A program made the position numbers and the translations under genes. A stretch of 64,000 nt of DNA from Streptomyces abyssomicinicus. GTDB lineage: Bacteria > Actinomycetota > Actinomycetes > Streptomycetales > Streptomycetaceae. Location of the stretch: assembly GCF_008974245.1 (NCBI RefSeq), contig NZ_BBZI01000006.1, positions 409,125-473,124 of the forward strand, read 5' to 3'. Shown here piece by piece: positions 25,074 through 33,483 of the stretch (the first letter of the stretch is position 1; each line of letters starts with the position of its first letter). The notes under the pieces are model-generated. The model did no database searches. It was given only the letters and a program-made list of their open reading frames with translations, and had not been told where the DNA came from.

Positions 25074-27323
25074 CTACCCATCATGATCCTGGAGATGCTT
25101 GGCGATCAATTGCTTGCGCCCAGGCTCATGGAAGGGCTCAAGAAGACGCTGAGCCTCTCTTAGAGCAGACCGCCCGCGCTCCTTTTCCCCACGCGTGACC
25201 AACGCCAGCCCGATGGCAGCCATGATCATCCCCTCTCCGTGACTATCTCCCGCTTCACGAGACAGCTCCAGGGCAGATTGATAATGCTCAAGGGCCGACT
25301 TAAGGTTAGCCGCCAAAGAAAATGCGTTTCCAAGATTGAGGAAACACATCGCTTCCCCCTGACGATCCCTTACATCTCGAAAGGCCGCAATCGCTGCGCC
25401 CAGGTAATTTGCCCCTTCTTGAAGGAGGGCGGGGTTGAGCTCCCGCGTCGCCCGCTGCATTATCGCCGTTCCGAGCTGAGCCAGCGTTGAAGCTTCCGCT
25501 TTCCTGGCACCCTTTCGAGCATGGATTGCAAGGGCTTGCCGTAGCACTTTCTCGGCCTCTTGAAATTTGCCCGATTCACGAAGGGCGATCCCCGCATTAG
25601 TGAGGCCGAAACCTTCACTTTCGCCACGCCCCCCGCCGAGCCTCATGGCCCTTTCCAAGGGTTCCATGCCGGCCTCAACACCAACAAAATCCCTCAATGC
25701 ACCGCTTAGGTTAATGAGCGCCTTCGCCTCGGCGTCACGATCACCCAGAGAGCGCGCAGTAGCTACCGACTTATTAAACCATCGCACCGCATCCCGGTGT
25801 TTCCTCATAGAGGTGTACGTAATACCGAGATTATTGTAAGCACCAGCGAGGCGTGATCGGTCTTCGCTTCTTTTCGCAGCCTCTATCCCGATAGAAAGAA
25901 CAGACAGAGAGGAAGAAAAGTCAGCTACATTAATCAAGTACGGCACAACCGATGCAGACAAGTCTGCACTCTTGTCGAATGCTTCCAACTCTGCAGCAAC
26001 CTCGGCACTGGCGACCAAGTTTGACGCCTCGGTAGCGAGCCACTCCATGGCAGCAGAACGGTCTGAAAATCCATAAGGCGACTGATTCCGCGGGTGCCCA
26101 TTGGTCCATTCAGCCGCAAGCTCAGCCCGATCTGAAAGGTAGGATACGGCTCTCACCTGAGCAGCGTCGCGCAACTCCTTACTGTCTATCCTCTGGGCCT
26201 GTTCAGTCGCATAGAGTCGGACCAGATCATGCATCCTCCACCTGCCCGGGCCATGACCCGCCTCGACCAGGTGACAGTTAAGGAGATGCCGGAGGGCGCG
26301 CCTGGCCTTCAGCTCCTGGTTGTCGAGCAAGCGAGCTGTTACCTCTACCGAAATATCAGTACCTGGAGCAAGCGCGAGCGACCTAAATGCAGCTGCATGG
26401 AACTCATTCAGTCGAACATAGGATCGCTCGAAGGCCGCACGAACGGCAACATTTTCGTGTTCCAGGCCCTCCAGTCGCTGCTCTTCCTGAGTAAGCTCAC
26501 CCACCAATTCGGCTACGCTCAATTCCGGGTCAGACGCCAAAATAGCGCCGACGACACTTAGCGCCAAAGGCAAGTGGCCGCAGAGTTTCGCCAGGCTAAG
26601 CCCGCTCGCCAGGGGAAGCTCTCTTCTCGCTTTTACCTTGATCAGGCTTACCGCATCTTCGGGGGAGAGCACATCGAGTCGAACATTAATCGCCCCAGGG
26701 ATCAGAGGTGCGATTGCATTGCGGGACGTTACGATTACTCTATGAATGTGCGAGTCGGGGATGAGCGAAAGAACTTGCTCCGGATCACGAGCATTATCCA
26801 AAAGGATCAAAACGGGTAGCTTTGCGCCCGCCCGCTTCTCCAGCTCGGCATGGAACTGTGGCCCGACATTCTCAGGCATGGGATCTATTGCATCGACCCC
26901 CAGCGCTTTGAGTAGCGGTGAATATACCTGGTGCGGGTACACAGAAAGATCGGATAGCGCTTCATAACCACGAAGGTCAACGGATACGGCACCACCGGGG
27001 AAGCGATTCTGATCCACAGCTAAACGAGCAGCCCGGGTCGCAAGCTCAGTCTTCCCAATGCCGCCGAGCCCTGATAGCACTAGGACACTGCTGACGCTGA
27101 CACCCTCGCCTTGCGGCTGAAGGTGAGCAAAAATGCGTTCGATTTCTCCGTCGCGTCCTACGAAATCGCCGCGCATGCGCCCCGTTTGACTTAGGGGGAT
27201 AACCGTTGGTGGAACAGCAGGGTTACCGATTTCATTAACGTAAAGGTCACGCCCCGCTTGGTAGATTCGCGACTGCCCCGAGGCTTGCGCGTCAAGTGAC
27301 ACATACCTTTCGGAATCACTCAT
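25074..27323 (-). CDS. NB-ARC (STAND/NLR-like) ATPase with TPR repeats and N-terminal amyloid-like motif
   Basis: 749 aa. A short N-terminal motif QSRIYQAGRDLYV (about 17-29) is followed by the NB-ARC module: VGRDGEIERI (55-64), P-loop GLGGIGKTEL (85-94), Walker B PVLILLDNA (170-178), VIVTSRN (197-203), GHLPLAL (249-255) and MHD (364-366). The C-terminal half is about six TPRs (AYNNLGITYTSMRKH, AMCFLNLGNAFSLAANLKS). Such proteins are switchable immune sensors. Its ATG overlaps the stop of the upstream small gene (ATGA), and both carry the same YQAGRD motif. The gene is less GC-rich than the core. Only about 40 bp separate its stop from the right IS end. Confidence 0.88.
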   Translation of the reverse strand: MSDSERYVSLDAQASGQSRIYQAGRDLYVNEIGNPAVPPTVIPLSQTGRMRGDFVGRDGEIERIFAHLQPQGEGVSVSSVLVLSGLGGIGKTELATRAARLAVDQNRFPGGAVSVDLRGYEALSDLSVYPHQVYSPLLKALGVDAIDPMPENVGPQFHAELEKRAGAKLPVLILLDNARDPEQVLSLIPDSHIHRVIVTSRNAIAPLIPGAINVRLDVLSPEDAVSLIKVKARRELPLASGLSLAKLCGHLPLALSVVGAILASDPELSVAELVGELTQEEQRLEGLEHENVAVRAAFERSYVRLNEFHAAAFRSLALAPGTDISVEVTARLLDNQELKARRALRHLLNCHLVEAGHGPGRWRMHDLVRLYATEQAQRIDSKELRDAAQVRAVSYLSDRAELAAEWTNGHPRNQSPYGFSDRSAAMEWLATEASNLVASAEVAAELEAFDKSADLSASVVPYLINVADFSSSLSVLSIGIEAAKRSEDRSRLAGAYNNLGITYTSMRKHRDAVRWFNKSVATARSLGDRDAEAKALINLSGALRDFVGVEAGMEPLERAMRLGGGRGESEGFGLTNAGIALRESGKFQEAEKVLRQALAIHARKGARKAEASTLAQLGTAIMQRATRELNPALLQEGANYLGAAIAAFRDVRDRQGEAMCFLNLGNAFSLAANLKSALEHYQSALELSREAGDSHGEGMIMAAIGLALVTRGEKERGRSALREAQRLLEPFHEPGRKQLIAKHLQDHDG

Positions 27324-27733
27324 GATTCTTTAATGTGCTGGTCACGGCCAGCCTGGTAAACACGCCCATTTCCCGTCGCATTAGCGTGCATCTGAACGAC
27401 GCTATCGCTCGATTTATCGTGCGGCGCCAGTTCGTCCAACAGCGCGCGCAACTCCTCTGCAATGCTCGGATCAGCAAGTAGCAACCGCCGGACCCTGCCT
27501 TGCCATTCCGCTCGAAGCTCGGTCTCTGTCTGCGAGTCCTCGCCGCTCTGGGCCACCAACAGGTCCTCGCGCGTCTGATTGAGCTCACCGGCTACGCTGT
27601 CGGCCCTCTCTGGGGACACCCGCCGCCAGACAGCTACGACTCCATCACGTGTGCGCTGCCAGGCATCCGTGGCCATGAGCGTGACAATCGTTGTACCAGC
27701 GGTGCCCGCAAGGGCAGCTATCTGTGGATCCAT
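27320..27733 (-). CDS. Small putative effector (Bell-like) with C-terminal YQAGRD motif
   Basis: 137 aa. An N-terminal hydrophobic helix (IAALAGTAGTTIVTLMATDAW) is followed by a helical, charged domain (LRAEWQGRVRRLLLADPSIA) and a Ser/Asp linker. It ends NGRVYQAGRDQHIKES. The terminal motif is nearly the same as the N-terminus of the downstream NB-ARC protein. Small helical membrane-active domains with a C-terminal amyloid motif, next to an NLR bearing the same motif at its N-terminus, have been described in bacteria as Bell/BASS pairs. I infer this role here. ATG at 27733; translationally coupled to the NLR gene. Confidence 0.72.
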   Translation of the reverse strand: MDPQIAALAGTAGTTIVTLMATDAWQRTRDGVVAVWRRVSPERADSVAGELNQTREDLLVAQSGEDSQTETELRAEWQGRVRRLLLADPSIAEELRALLDELAPHDKSSDSVVQMHANATGNGRVYQAGRDQHIKES

Positions 27734-28352
27734 CAAGGCCCCAACCTCTCAGGTGGCTCTACAGTCCCTCGACCGGAAGACCAAAAGTTACCGGTGGCGG
27801 GAGACGTCTCGCCAGCTGCCGGCGTCTCGACGCATCCTGGCAGATGGACCGCTGATCGAGACCCGCAGACTCGGTGAGCGTACGGACTCTTGCCCGCGGC
27901 CGATGGTTCGTGTCCGCTCCGGTGGCGAGGCTTGCGCAAGGTATGCGATAGAGATCGCCACTAGCCAGCTGCCCCGGAGAAGAACCAGCAGGTCAGTTGC
28001 TGTTTAACCCGGGACTTGGGCATGCCCTTCGGAGCCGTGTGCGCAGGTACGAATTCTGCCGGGGCAATTCGCAAGGATTGCAAAGCGACCCCATGATCAG
28101 TGGAGACGCCGGGCGCGGGCCCGGGTCTTGTTGCATGTGCAGGGTGTGCTGCGCTCAGCAGGCGTATGTCCTGCGGACCTCCGGGACAAGTTCGGGCCCG
28201 TTTCGGCTGGTGACGCCATGCCTCTGGCATGCCTTGCCGCTCTTCATTCTCACGTGCGGGTCTTGGATGATGTCCCCCGGGGGGTGAGCGAGCACTCGGT
28301 CCGAGGACCGTAGCGCGGTGCTGCATCACCGCCCACGGATGGAACGGAACGA
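27734..28352. other. Degraded intergenic region with third att remnant
   Basis: 619 bp with no credible gene. Contains the att-like remnant at 28026-28066. Other frames lack coding bias; probably debris from an older element. Confidence 0.55.
28026..28066 (+). repeat. Decayed third att copy
   Basis: Matches the tRNA-Arg att over about 41 bp with three substitutions and a one-base deletion in the G-run, keeping an uninterrupted CGGAGCCGTGTGCGCAGGT. Marks an older integration at the same tRNA. Confidence 0.85.
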
Positions 28353-29009
28353 GTGGATGACCTGGGGGATCTCGTGGATGTGAACACGCTGGCCGTCGCC
28401 CTCATCAGCGCCGGCGGGGTACTAGGTGGAGCCCTTGGCGGAGCAGTGCTCAGTCAGCGCGCCGTCCGGGCGCAAGTCGCGGAACAGAACCGGCGTGCCG
28501 ACCGTGAACGAGAGGAAGGACGCGCCGAGCAGGCACTCCAGGCCAAGCGGGACCTCTATGCCCATCTGAACACAGCAGCCCGTGCTTACCGAGTCGCTGC
28601 CAGAGATGCTGTCGAAGCCGCAGCACGCGGGGAAAGAGTCGACCCGGGGCTCCTCGATGGTGCCAAGGAAGCCTGGGCCGAGCAGTACTCCCAAGCACAG
28701 ATGGCGCTGACCAACGATGTCCTGCAGATTGCCTCGGCTCTCAACAGGTCGCTCGGAGTCGGTTACTCGGCCGTGAAACAGCTGCCGAGCAGTCCGCAGA
28801 CCGACAAGGCGTACCAGCGGGCCAGGACATGGTTCAGTGGCCCTCTGTCCGATGGCGTGTACCTGCTGCGCGTCGTGCTGCGGCATGACCTCGGCGTCGA
28901 GGTCGATCCCCACTTCGAACAGACCCGGATACAGATGGTCGCTGCACTCGACAGCGCACGCGCCAGCCTCGCGGACGCACTCGCCGCAGAGCGACGCCAG
29001 ACGGTCTGA
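28353..29009 (+). CDS. Hypothetical membrane-anchored coiled-coil protein
   Basis: 218 aa. One N-terminal membrane span (about 12-34, LAVALISAGGVLGGALGG) is followed by a charged helix (VAEQNRRADREREEGRAEQA) and a soluble helical domain. Similar overall plan to the 40562-41158 protein. GTG at 28353 is uncertain; GTG at 28380, preceded by GGGGGAT, is an alternative. Function unknown; accessory cargo between an att remnant and an integrase pseudogene. Confidence 0.65.
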   Translation: MDDLGDLVDVNTLAVALISAGGVLGGALGGAVLSQRAVRAQVAEQNRRADREREEGRAEQALQAKRDLYAHLNTAARAYRVAARDAVEAAARGERVDPGLLDGAKEAWAEQYSQAQMALTNDVLQIASALNRSLGVGYSAVKQLPSSPQTDKAYQRARTWFSGPLSDGVYLLRVVLRHDLGVEVDPHFEQTRIQMVAALDSARASLADALAAERRQTV

Positions 29010-29089
29010 AGGCGTATCCGGGTCATCGAAGCGGGTAGGGCAGTTCGCCAAATGGGACAAGATCCCTGGGCAGCACGACAGACACGGTC

Positions 29090-29450
29090 ACCTGGCCCTA
29101 CGGGTATGCGCGGGGCAAGTCTCGATGCGTCGGCTCGCCACCTCCTGACGGCCTTCGAGGCGCTTCGGTATCGGATCAGTACGCCCTCCGCGCTGTTGCC
29201 GACGCGCTCGGCAAATCCAAGGCGTCCACACCTGCGTTGAACACACGTCGAGAGCGTGGAATGTCGGAGGTCGTACGGCCGCCGGAAAAGAGGTGAGGCA
29301 ACAACGGCCAACGGAAGCGCGAGATCTCGGCATCCTGCCAAGCTCGGTAGCGGGTGGAGGAGCACGCCGTTCTCCCGCTCGCGCTGAAGAACAGGCGTCC
29401 GTCGTCGTACGAAGAGTTTCGATGTGCTCCCGGATGATGCTCACGCGTTG
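29090..29450 (-). pseudogene. Remnant of an AICE tyrosine recombinase
   Basis: The C-terminal third of an integrase is spread over three frames. REHIETL, then DDGRLFFSASGRTACSSTRYR, then YDLRHSTLSTCVQRR, AERVGNSAEGVLIRY and finally RLEGRQEVASRRIE align in order with residues about 345-452 of the intact integrase at 10886-12262. Several frameshifts and no N-terminus. It sits about 1 kb inside the third att remnant with the same orientation as the live integrase, so it is a fossil of an earlier element. Confidence 0.85.
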
Positions 29451-29486
29451 GGGCGAGATCGGAACCGCTGGCCTGCGGCGGAGGAG

Positions 29487-29888
29487 TTACTCGCTCGGTC
29501 GCTTGCCGTAGTAAGGGCTGACGGTTGGGGCCAGTTTGCGTTGGATCGTTCGGAGTAGCTGGAGCGTCTCGGCGTCGTCGCGGCCCGTGGTTGTTGGCCA
29601 TTCGACGCCTGAGCCGACGAGGTCGCTGACGAAGACGATCTCGGTGGCCAGAAGTGTCCGTGCCCAGTCCGCCGCGGTGAGCGGGGTGTTGTCGCCGAGA
29701 GCCTGGCGTAGCCTTCGGCACTGGTCGAGCAGGTCCTGCGTGCCGGTGAAGCCCATGCCGACGGCGAGTTGGGGGCTGCAGTGCGCAGGGCCGCCCCACT
29801 CGGCGAGCGCGCGGGTCAGGAGCGCCACCTCGGGCTCGGACAACAGCTCGCCGGGCCTCACCGGTCCCGCCATGCCTTGTGATGCCAC
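29487..29888 (-). CDS. Hypothetical protein
   Basis: 133 aa, soluble, with normal Streptomyces codon use. Recurrent Leu-rich helices (EPEVALLTRALAEWGG, DLLDQCRRLRQALGD) and a C-terminus ending PYYGKRPSE. No domain recognised. GTG at 29888 is selected because AAGGAGG lies upstream; ATG at 29873 is the alternative. First gene with core-like composition right of the island. Confidence 0.7.
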   Translation of the reverse strand: MASQGMAGPVRPGELLSEPEVALLTRALAEWGGPAHCSPQLAVGMGFTGTQDLLDQCRRLRQALGDNTPLTAADWARTLLATEIVFVSDLVGSGVEWPTTTGRDDAETLQLLRTIQRKLAPTVSPYYGKRPSE

Positions 29889-30204
29889 GGGCTCGCCTCC
29901 TTCTGTGCGTCCGCCGGCGTGCCGGGGGCGTGCGTCCGGTACCCGGCAGCGGCCTGTACCGGAGCTCTCGGGTGGTCACGGTACTTCCCGTGTCCGCGTC
30001 GGCTGGGAGGCGGAGACGGGCGCCCGGAGAGGGAGGCGGGCAGGGGGTTGGCGCTGTCGGTGTCGCCATGGGCTTGTTGCGTGGTGTGCAACTTGTGAGC
30101 GAACTCTTTGCTGCCAGCGCAAGTGTGCCTACCGTCACACCACGGCGAGGGCAGGGGCGCCCCGCCGGACAGCGGACGACGACGTTCACGCAGGGAGAGC
30201 AACC
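29889..30204. other. Promoter region of the catabolic cluster
   Basis: 316 bp between divergent genes. Contains the TTGC-N7-GCAA site at 30077-30091 and the SDR ribosome-binding site (GGGAGAG). No gene seen. Confidence 0.5.
30077..30091. promoter_or_regulatory. Candidate IclR operator upstream of the first SDR
   Basis: TTGC-GTGGTGT-GCAA, the same TTGC-N7-GCAA dyad found twice in the iclR/transporter promoter. It lies 114 bp before the SDR start. Confidence 0.5.
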
Positions 30205-30981
30205 ATGGTGGCAGACCAGCAGCAGCGCGAGCCGGGCGGCCTGGGCCCGAAGGGCGGCGGGGCTCCGGCCGAGCAGCACGCGGTCGTCATCGGCGCCTCG
30301 AGCGGCATGGGTTCCGCGATCGTGGACACGCTGCGCGCGCAGGGGGTCAAGACGCTGGCCCTGGACCTGCCGTCGGCCTCGTGGAACGACGAGGTGGCGG
30401 GCATGACGGGCGCGGTGGACGTCACGGACGTGGCGTCGGTGGAGTCGGCGCTGAAGGGCGCCGAGGAGGCGTTCGGGTCGGTCGAGATCGTCGTGAACTG
30501 TGCGGGGATTCTCGGGCCGGTGGCCCCGACCGTGGAGACGTCGCAGGAGACGTTCGAGCGGATCGTGGACCTCAATCTGGGGGGCGCCTTCACGGTGACG
30601 CGGGCGGCGCTGGAGCTGATGCTGCCGCGCGGCTACGGGCGGATCGTGCACATCGCCTCGGTGGCCGGCAAGGAGGGCAACCCGCAGATGGCGGCCTACT
30701 CCGCCTCGAAGGCGGGCGTGATCGGGATGGTCAAGGCCGTCGGCAAGGAGTACGCCCCCTCCGGGGTGACGGTGAACGCCGTCGCTCCCGCGTCCGTGGA
30801 GACGCCCCTGATCCAGGGCATGACGCCGGAACGCCAGGAGATCCAGAAGTCCCTGATCCCGATGCACCGCTTCGGCACCGTCCAGGAGATCGCGCACCTG
30901 GTCGCCTACATCGTCTCGCCCCAGGCCTCGTTCACGACCGGGTTCGTGTACGACGCCTCGGGCGGCCGGGCGGACTACTGA
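30205..30981 (+). CDS. SDR-family NAD(P)-dependent oxidoreductase
   Basis: 258 aa. The cofactor motif GASSGMG is at residues 30-36, then NCAG, a catalytic Ser region (IVHIASVAG) and Tyr-Lys in YSASKAG; a classical FabG-like dehydrogenase of a hydroxy compound. The first 25 residues are a Gln/Gly/Pro-rich extension. The ATG at 30205 has GGGAGAG before it. It is first of a likely two-gene unit with the MHS transporter 62 bp downstream. Confidence 0.88.
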   Translation: MVADQQQREPGGLGPKGGGAPAEQHAVVIGASSGMGSAIVDTLRAQGVKTLALDLPSASWNDEVAGMTGAVDVTDVASVESALKGAEEAFGSVEIVVNCAGILGPVAPTVETSQETFERIVDLNLGGAFTVTRAALELMLPRGYGRIVHIASVAGKEGNPQMAAYSASKAGVIGMVKAVGKEYAPSGVTVNAVAPASVETPLIQGMTPERQEIQKSLIPMHRFGTVQEIAHLVAYIVSPQASFTTGFVYDASGGRADY

Positions 30982-31043
30982 CGCGGACCACCGACATCGA
31001 GGGTGCGACGGCGCACACCTCCCGACGAACAGGACGACGCACC

Positions 31044-32450
31044 ATGTCAACGACGACCACGTCATCCGTCTCCGCCGCGGGCGGGACCGGGGTGCCGCTG
31101 GAGCCCGGCGCGGCCTCCGCCCCCGGCGAGGGCACCCCCGGCAAGGACGGCCCCGGCAAGGGCGGCCCCAGTCAGGGCAAGAAGGCCTCCGCCGCCGGTT
31201 TCGTGGGCTCCGCGCTGGAGTACTACGACATGTACATCTACGCCTCGGCCTCGGCCCTGGTGTTCAGTCAGGTGTTCTTCCCGGACGCCGGGGCGATGGG
31301 CCTGCTGCTGAGCCTGGGCTCCTACGGCGTGGCGTACGTGGCCCGCCCGCTGGGCGGGTTCCTGGCCGGCCACATCGGTGACCGGTTCGGGCGCCGTGAC
31401 ATCATGATCATCACACTGATCACGATGGGCGTGGCGACGTTCCTCATCGGCTGCCTTCCCTCGTACGCCACGATCGGCATGTGGGCGCCGGCCGTGTTGA
31501 TCACGCTGCGCCTGTTCCAGGGCCTGTCGGTGGGCGGTGAGGCCTCCGGCTCGGCGTCCCTGACGCTGGAGCACGCCCCGGAGGGACGCCGCGGCCTGTA
31601 CTGCTCGTGGATGATCAACGGCATCTGGGTGGGCTACATCCTGGCCACCCTGGCGTTCATCGGGGTGGCGGCGCTTCCCGAGGAGCAGATGTTGTCCTGG
31701 GGCTGGCGGGTGCCGTTCTGGGCCTCCGCGGTCATCGTGATCGTGGGCGTGGTCATCCGCCGCGCCCTGGAGGACCCGGAGGCGTTCCGGGAGCAGAAGG
31801 AGCAGGGCAAGGTCGCCAAGGCGCCCATCGGTCTGGTCTTCAAGCACCAGCCCGCGGACGTGGTGCGCGTGGTGTTCTCGGCCTTCCTGATCGTCATCAG
31901 CTCGGTGGTGCCGGTGTGGGGCCTGACGTACGCGACGCACGTGGTGGGCGTGTCCTCCTCGACGATGCTGTGGGCGGTCGTGTTCGGGTACGCCACGGCC
32001 CTGGTGACGCAGCCGCTGTTCGCCGCGCTGAGCGACCGGGTGGGCCGCCGCCCGGTGCTGATCGGCGGCAACCTGTTCGGCGCGGTGGCCGTCTGGCAGT
32101 TCTTCTGGGCCGTCGGGAACGCGGACGTGCCGATGATCTACCTGGGCTTCTTCCTCTGCATCACGCTCGGGTTCGCCGCGACGAACGCCGTGTACCCGGC
32201 CTTCTTCAGCGAGATGTTCAACGTCCGCTTCCGTGTCAGCGGCATGGCCGTGGGCCTGCAGCTCGGCATGATCCTGACCGGGTTCTCCCCGACGATCATC
32301 CAGTCCGTCTCCTCCGCCACCGGCGACTCCTGGTGGCCGGCGGCCGCCTTCACCTCGCTGGCCTGTGTGATCTCCGCGATCGCGGTGGCCACGGCCCGTG
32401 AGACCCACAAGGTGCCGCTGGCACAGCTGGGTCGCCGGATCGACGACTGA
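31044..32450 (+). CDS. MFS transporter, metabolite:H+ symporter (MHS) family
   Basis: 468 aa with 12 predicted spans after a Gly/Pro-rich cytoplasmic tail of about 45 residues. Signatures are GSALEYYDMYIYASASALVF at span 1, the loop 2-3 motif GHIGDRFGRRD and LRLFQGLSVGGEASGSASL. The MHS family takes up small carboxylates such as shikimate, citrate, tricarballylate, alpha-ketoglutarate or protocatechuate by proton symport. Follows the first SDR gene in the same direction. Substrate cannot be read from sequence. Confidence 0.87.
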   Translation: MSTTTTSSVSAAGGTGVPLEPGAASAPGEGTPGKDGPGKGGPSQGKKASAAGFVGSALEYYDMYIYASASALVFSQVFFPDAGAMGLLLSLGSYGVAYVARPLGGFLAGHIGDRFGRRDIMIITLITMGVATFLIGCLPSYATIGMWAPAVLITLRLFQGLSVGGEASGSASLTLEHAPEGRRGLYCSWMINGIWVGYILATLAFIGVAALPEEQMLSWGWRVPFWASAVIVIVGVVIRRALEDPEAFREQKEQGKVAKAPIGLVFKHQPADVVRVVFSAFLIVISSVVPVWGLTYATHVVGVSSSTMLWAVVFGYATALVTQPLFAALSDRVGRRPVLIGGNLFGAVAVWQFFWAVGNADVPMIYLGFFLCITLGFAATNAVYPAFFSEMFNVRFRVSGMAVGLQLGMILTGFSPTIIQSVSSATGDSWWPAAAFTSLACVISAIAVATARETHKVPLAQLGRRIDD

Positions 32451-32583
32451 CGAGGAGTCCCGCAGGGACGAAGGACGAAGCGCGAGAGGCGGGGTGGGCG
32501 CCCGCAGGACGGGGCGCCGCACCCCGCCTCGGCGCGCCCGGCCCCGCCTCAACGTGCGGCCGCCTCAACGTGCGGCCGCCCCC

Positions 32584-33345
32584 TCACCGCCCCCGGCCCT
32601 GGTCGACGAGGTATCGGTCGGCGACGGCGACGAGGGCCTCGCCGAAGCGGGCGGCGTCGGCGCGGCCGCACCGCATGACGGGCAGGGCGATGCTGAGGGC
32701 GGCGTGCTGTCCCTCGTGGCTGCCGAGGCTGACGGCGAACGCGGCCACGCCGACCTCGCTCTCCTCGAAGTTGGAGGCGATGCGGTGCTTGCGCACCTTG
32801 TCCAGGGCTTCCCGCAGGTGGTCCATGTCGGCCCCCAGGGGGCGTCGGCGGCGCCCGCTGGAGGCCACCTGGTAGCGGGCCTGGACGTCGTCGTCGGAGA
32901 GGCCGGCGAGCATCGCCTTGCCGGCCGAGGTGACGTGCGCGGAGAGGCGCACGCCGGTGCGCAGGCCGAACCGGATGACGTGGTCGGTGGCCTCGATGCC
33001 GTCGACGTGGTGGATCTCGGTGCCGACCAGGGTGGCGAGGTGGACGGTCTCGTTGACCGCCTCGAAGAGCTGCTCCAGGTAGGGGCGCACCTGGTCGCGC
33101 AGGGTGGGGGCGGCGGCCGCGGCGGGGCGGGCCATCTCCGGGCCGGGGAGGTAGCGGCGGCGCTCGCCCTGCCGGGCGAACCCGTCGCCGACCATCGTGG
33201 CCAGCAGCCGCTGGGCGGTGGACGGGTTGACGTCGAGGGCGGCGGCGGCCTCCGTGACGCTCAACGAGCCTGCCGAGCCCAGCAGTTTGACGAGGACGAG
33301 CACGCGGTGCGCCGCCTCCACGCGAAATCCTTCATTGCGCTCCAT
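32584..33345 (-). CDS. IclR-family transcriptional regulator
   Basis: 253 aa. The N-terminal winged HTH (GSLSVTEAAAALDVNPSTAQRLLATMVGDGF) is followed by the C-terminal effector domain (VRPYLEQLFEAVNETVHLATLVG, with the SAHVTSAGKAMLAGL segment). IclR proteins usually control catabolism of aromatic or small carboxylic acids. It is divergent from the second transporter, and a TTGC-N7-GCAA site overlaps its own start codon, implying autoregulation. Tail-to-tail with the first transporter. Confidence 0.9.
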   Translation of the reverse strand: MERNEGFRVEAAHRVLVLVKLLGSAGSLSVTEAAAALDVNPSTAQRLLATMVGDGFARQGERRRYLPGPEMARPAAAAAPTLRDQVRPYLEQLFEAVNETVHLATLVGTEIHHVDGIEATDHVIRFGLRTGVRLSAHVTSAGKAMLAGLSDDDVQARYQVASSGRRRRPLGADMDHLREALDKVRKHRIASNFEESEVGVAAFAVSLGSHEGQHAALSIALPVMRCGRADAARFGEALVAVADRYLVDQGRGR

Positions 33346-33379
33346 GCAACAAACCTATCTTTCATTGCACTGTTCGCAA
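33335..33379. promoter_or_regulatory. Tandem TTGC-N7-GCAA operators at the iclR/MHS promoter
   Basis: Sites at 33335-33349 (TTGC-GCTCCAT-GCAA) and 33365-33379 (TTGC-ACTGTTC-GCAA), exactly 30 bp apart, each preceded by TTCA. The first covers the iclR ATG. A third is at 30077-30091. Confidence 0.6.
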
Positions 33380-33483
33380 GTAGGTGACTACGGTCACACG
33401 AGCCCGGGAGCGGGGAGGCCACACGGACGTGGCTGTCCGGACCGCACCGCGCTCGCTCCGTGTCGAGACGAAGGGGTTTCGGG

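Noticed and set aside
27961-28329. 122-aa minus-strand frame over the third att copy
   Set aside because: No homologous-looking domain or initiation signal; it crosses the att remnant.
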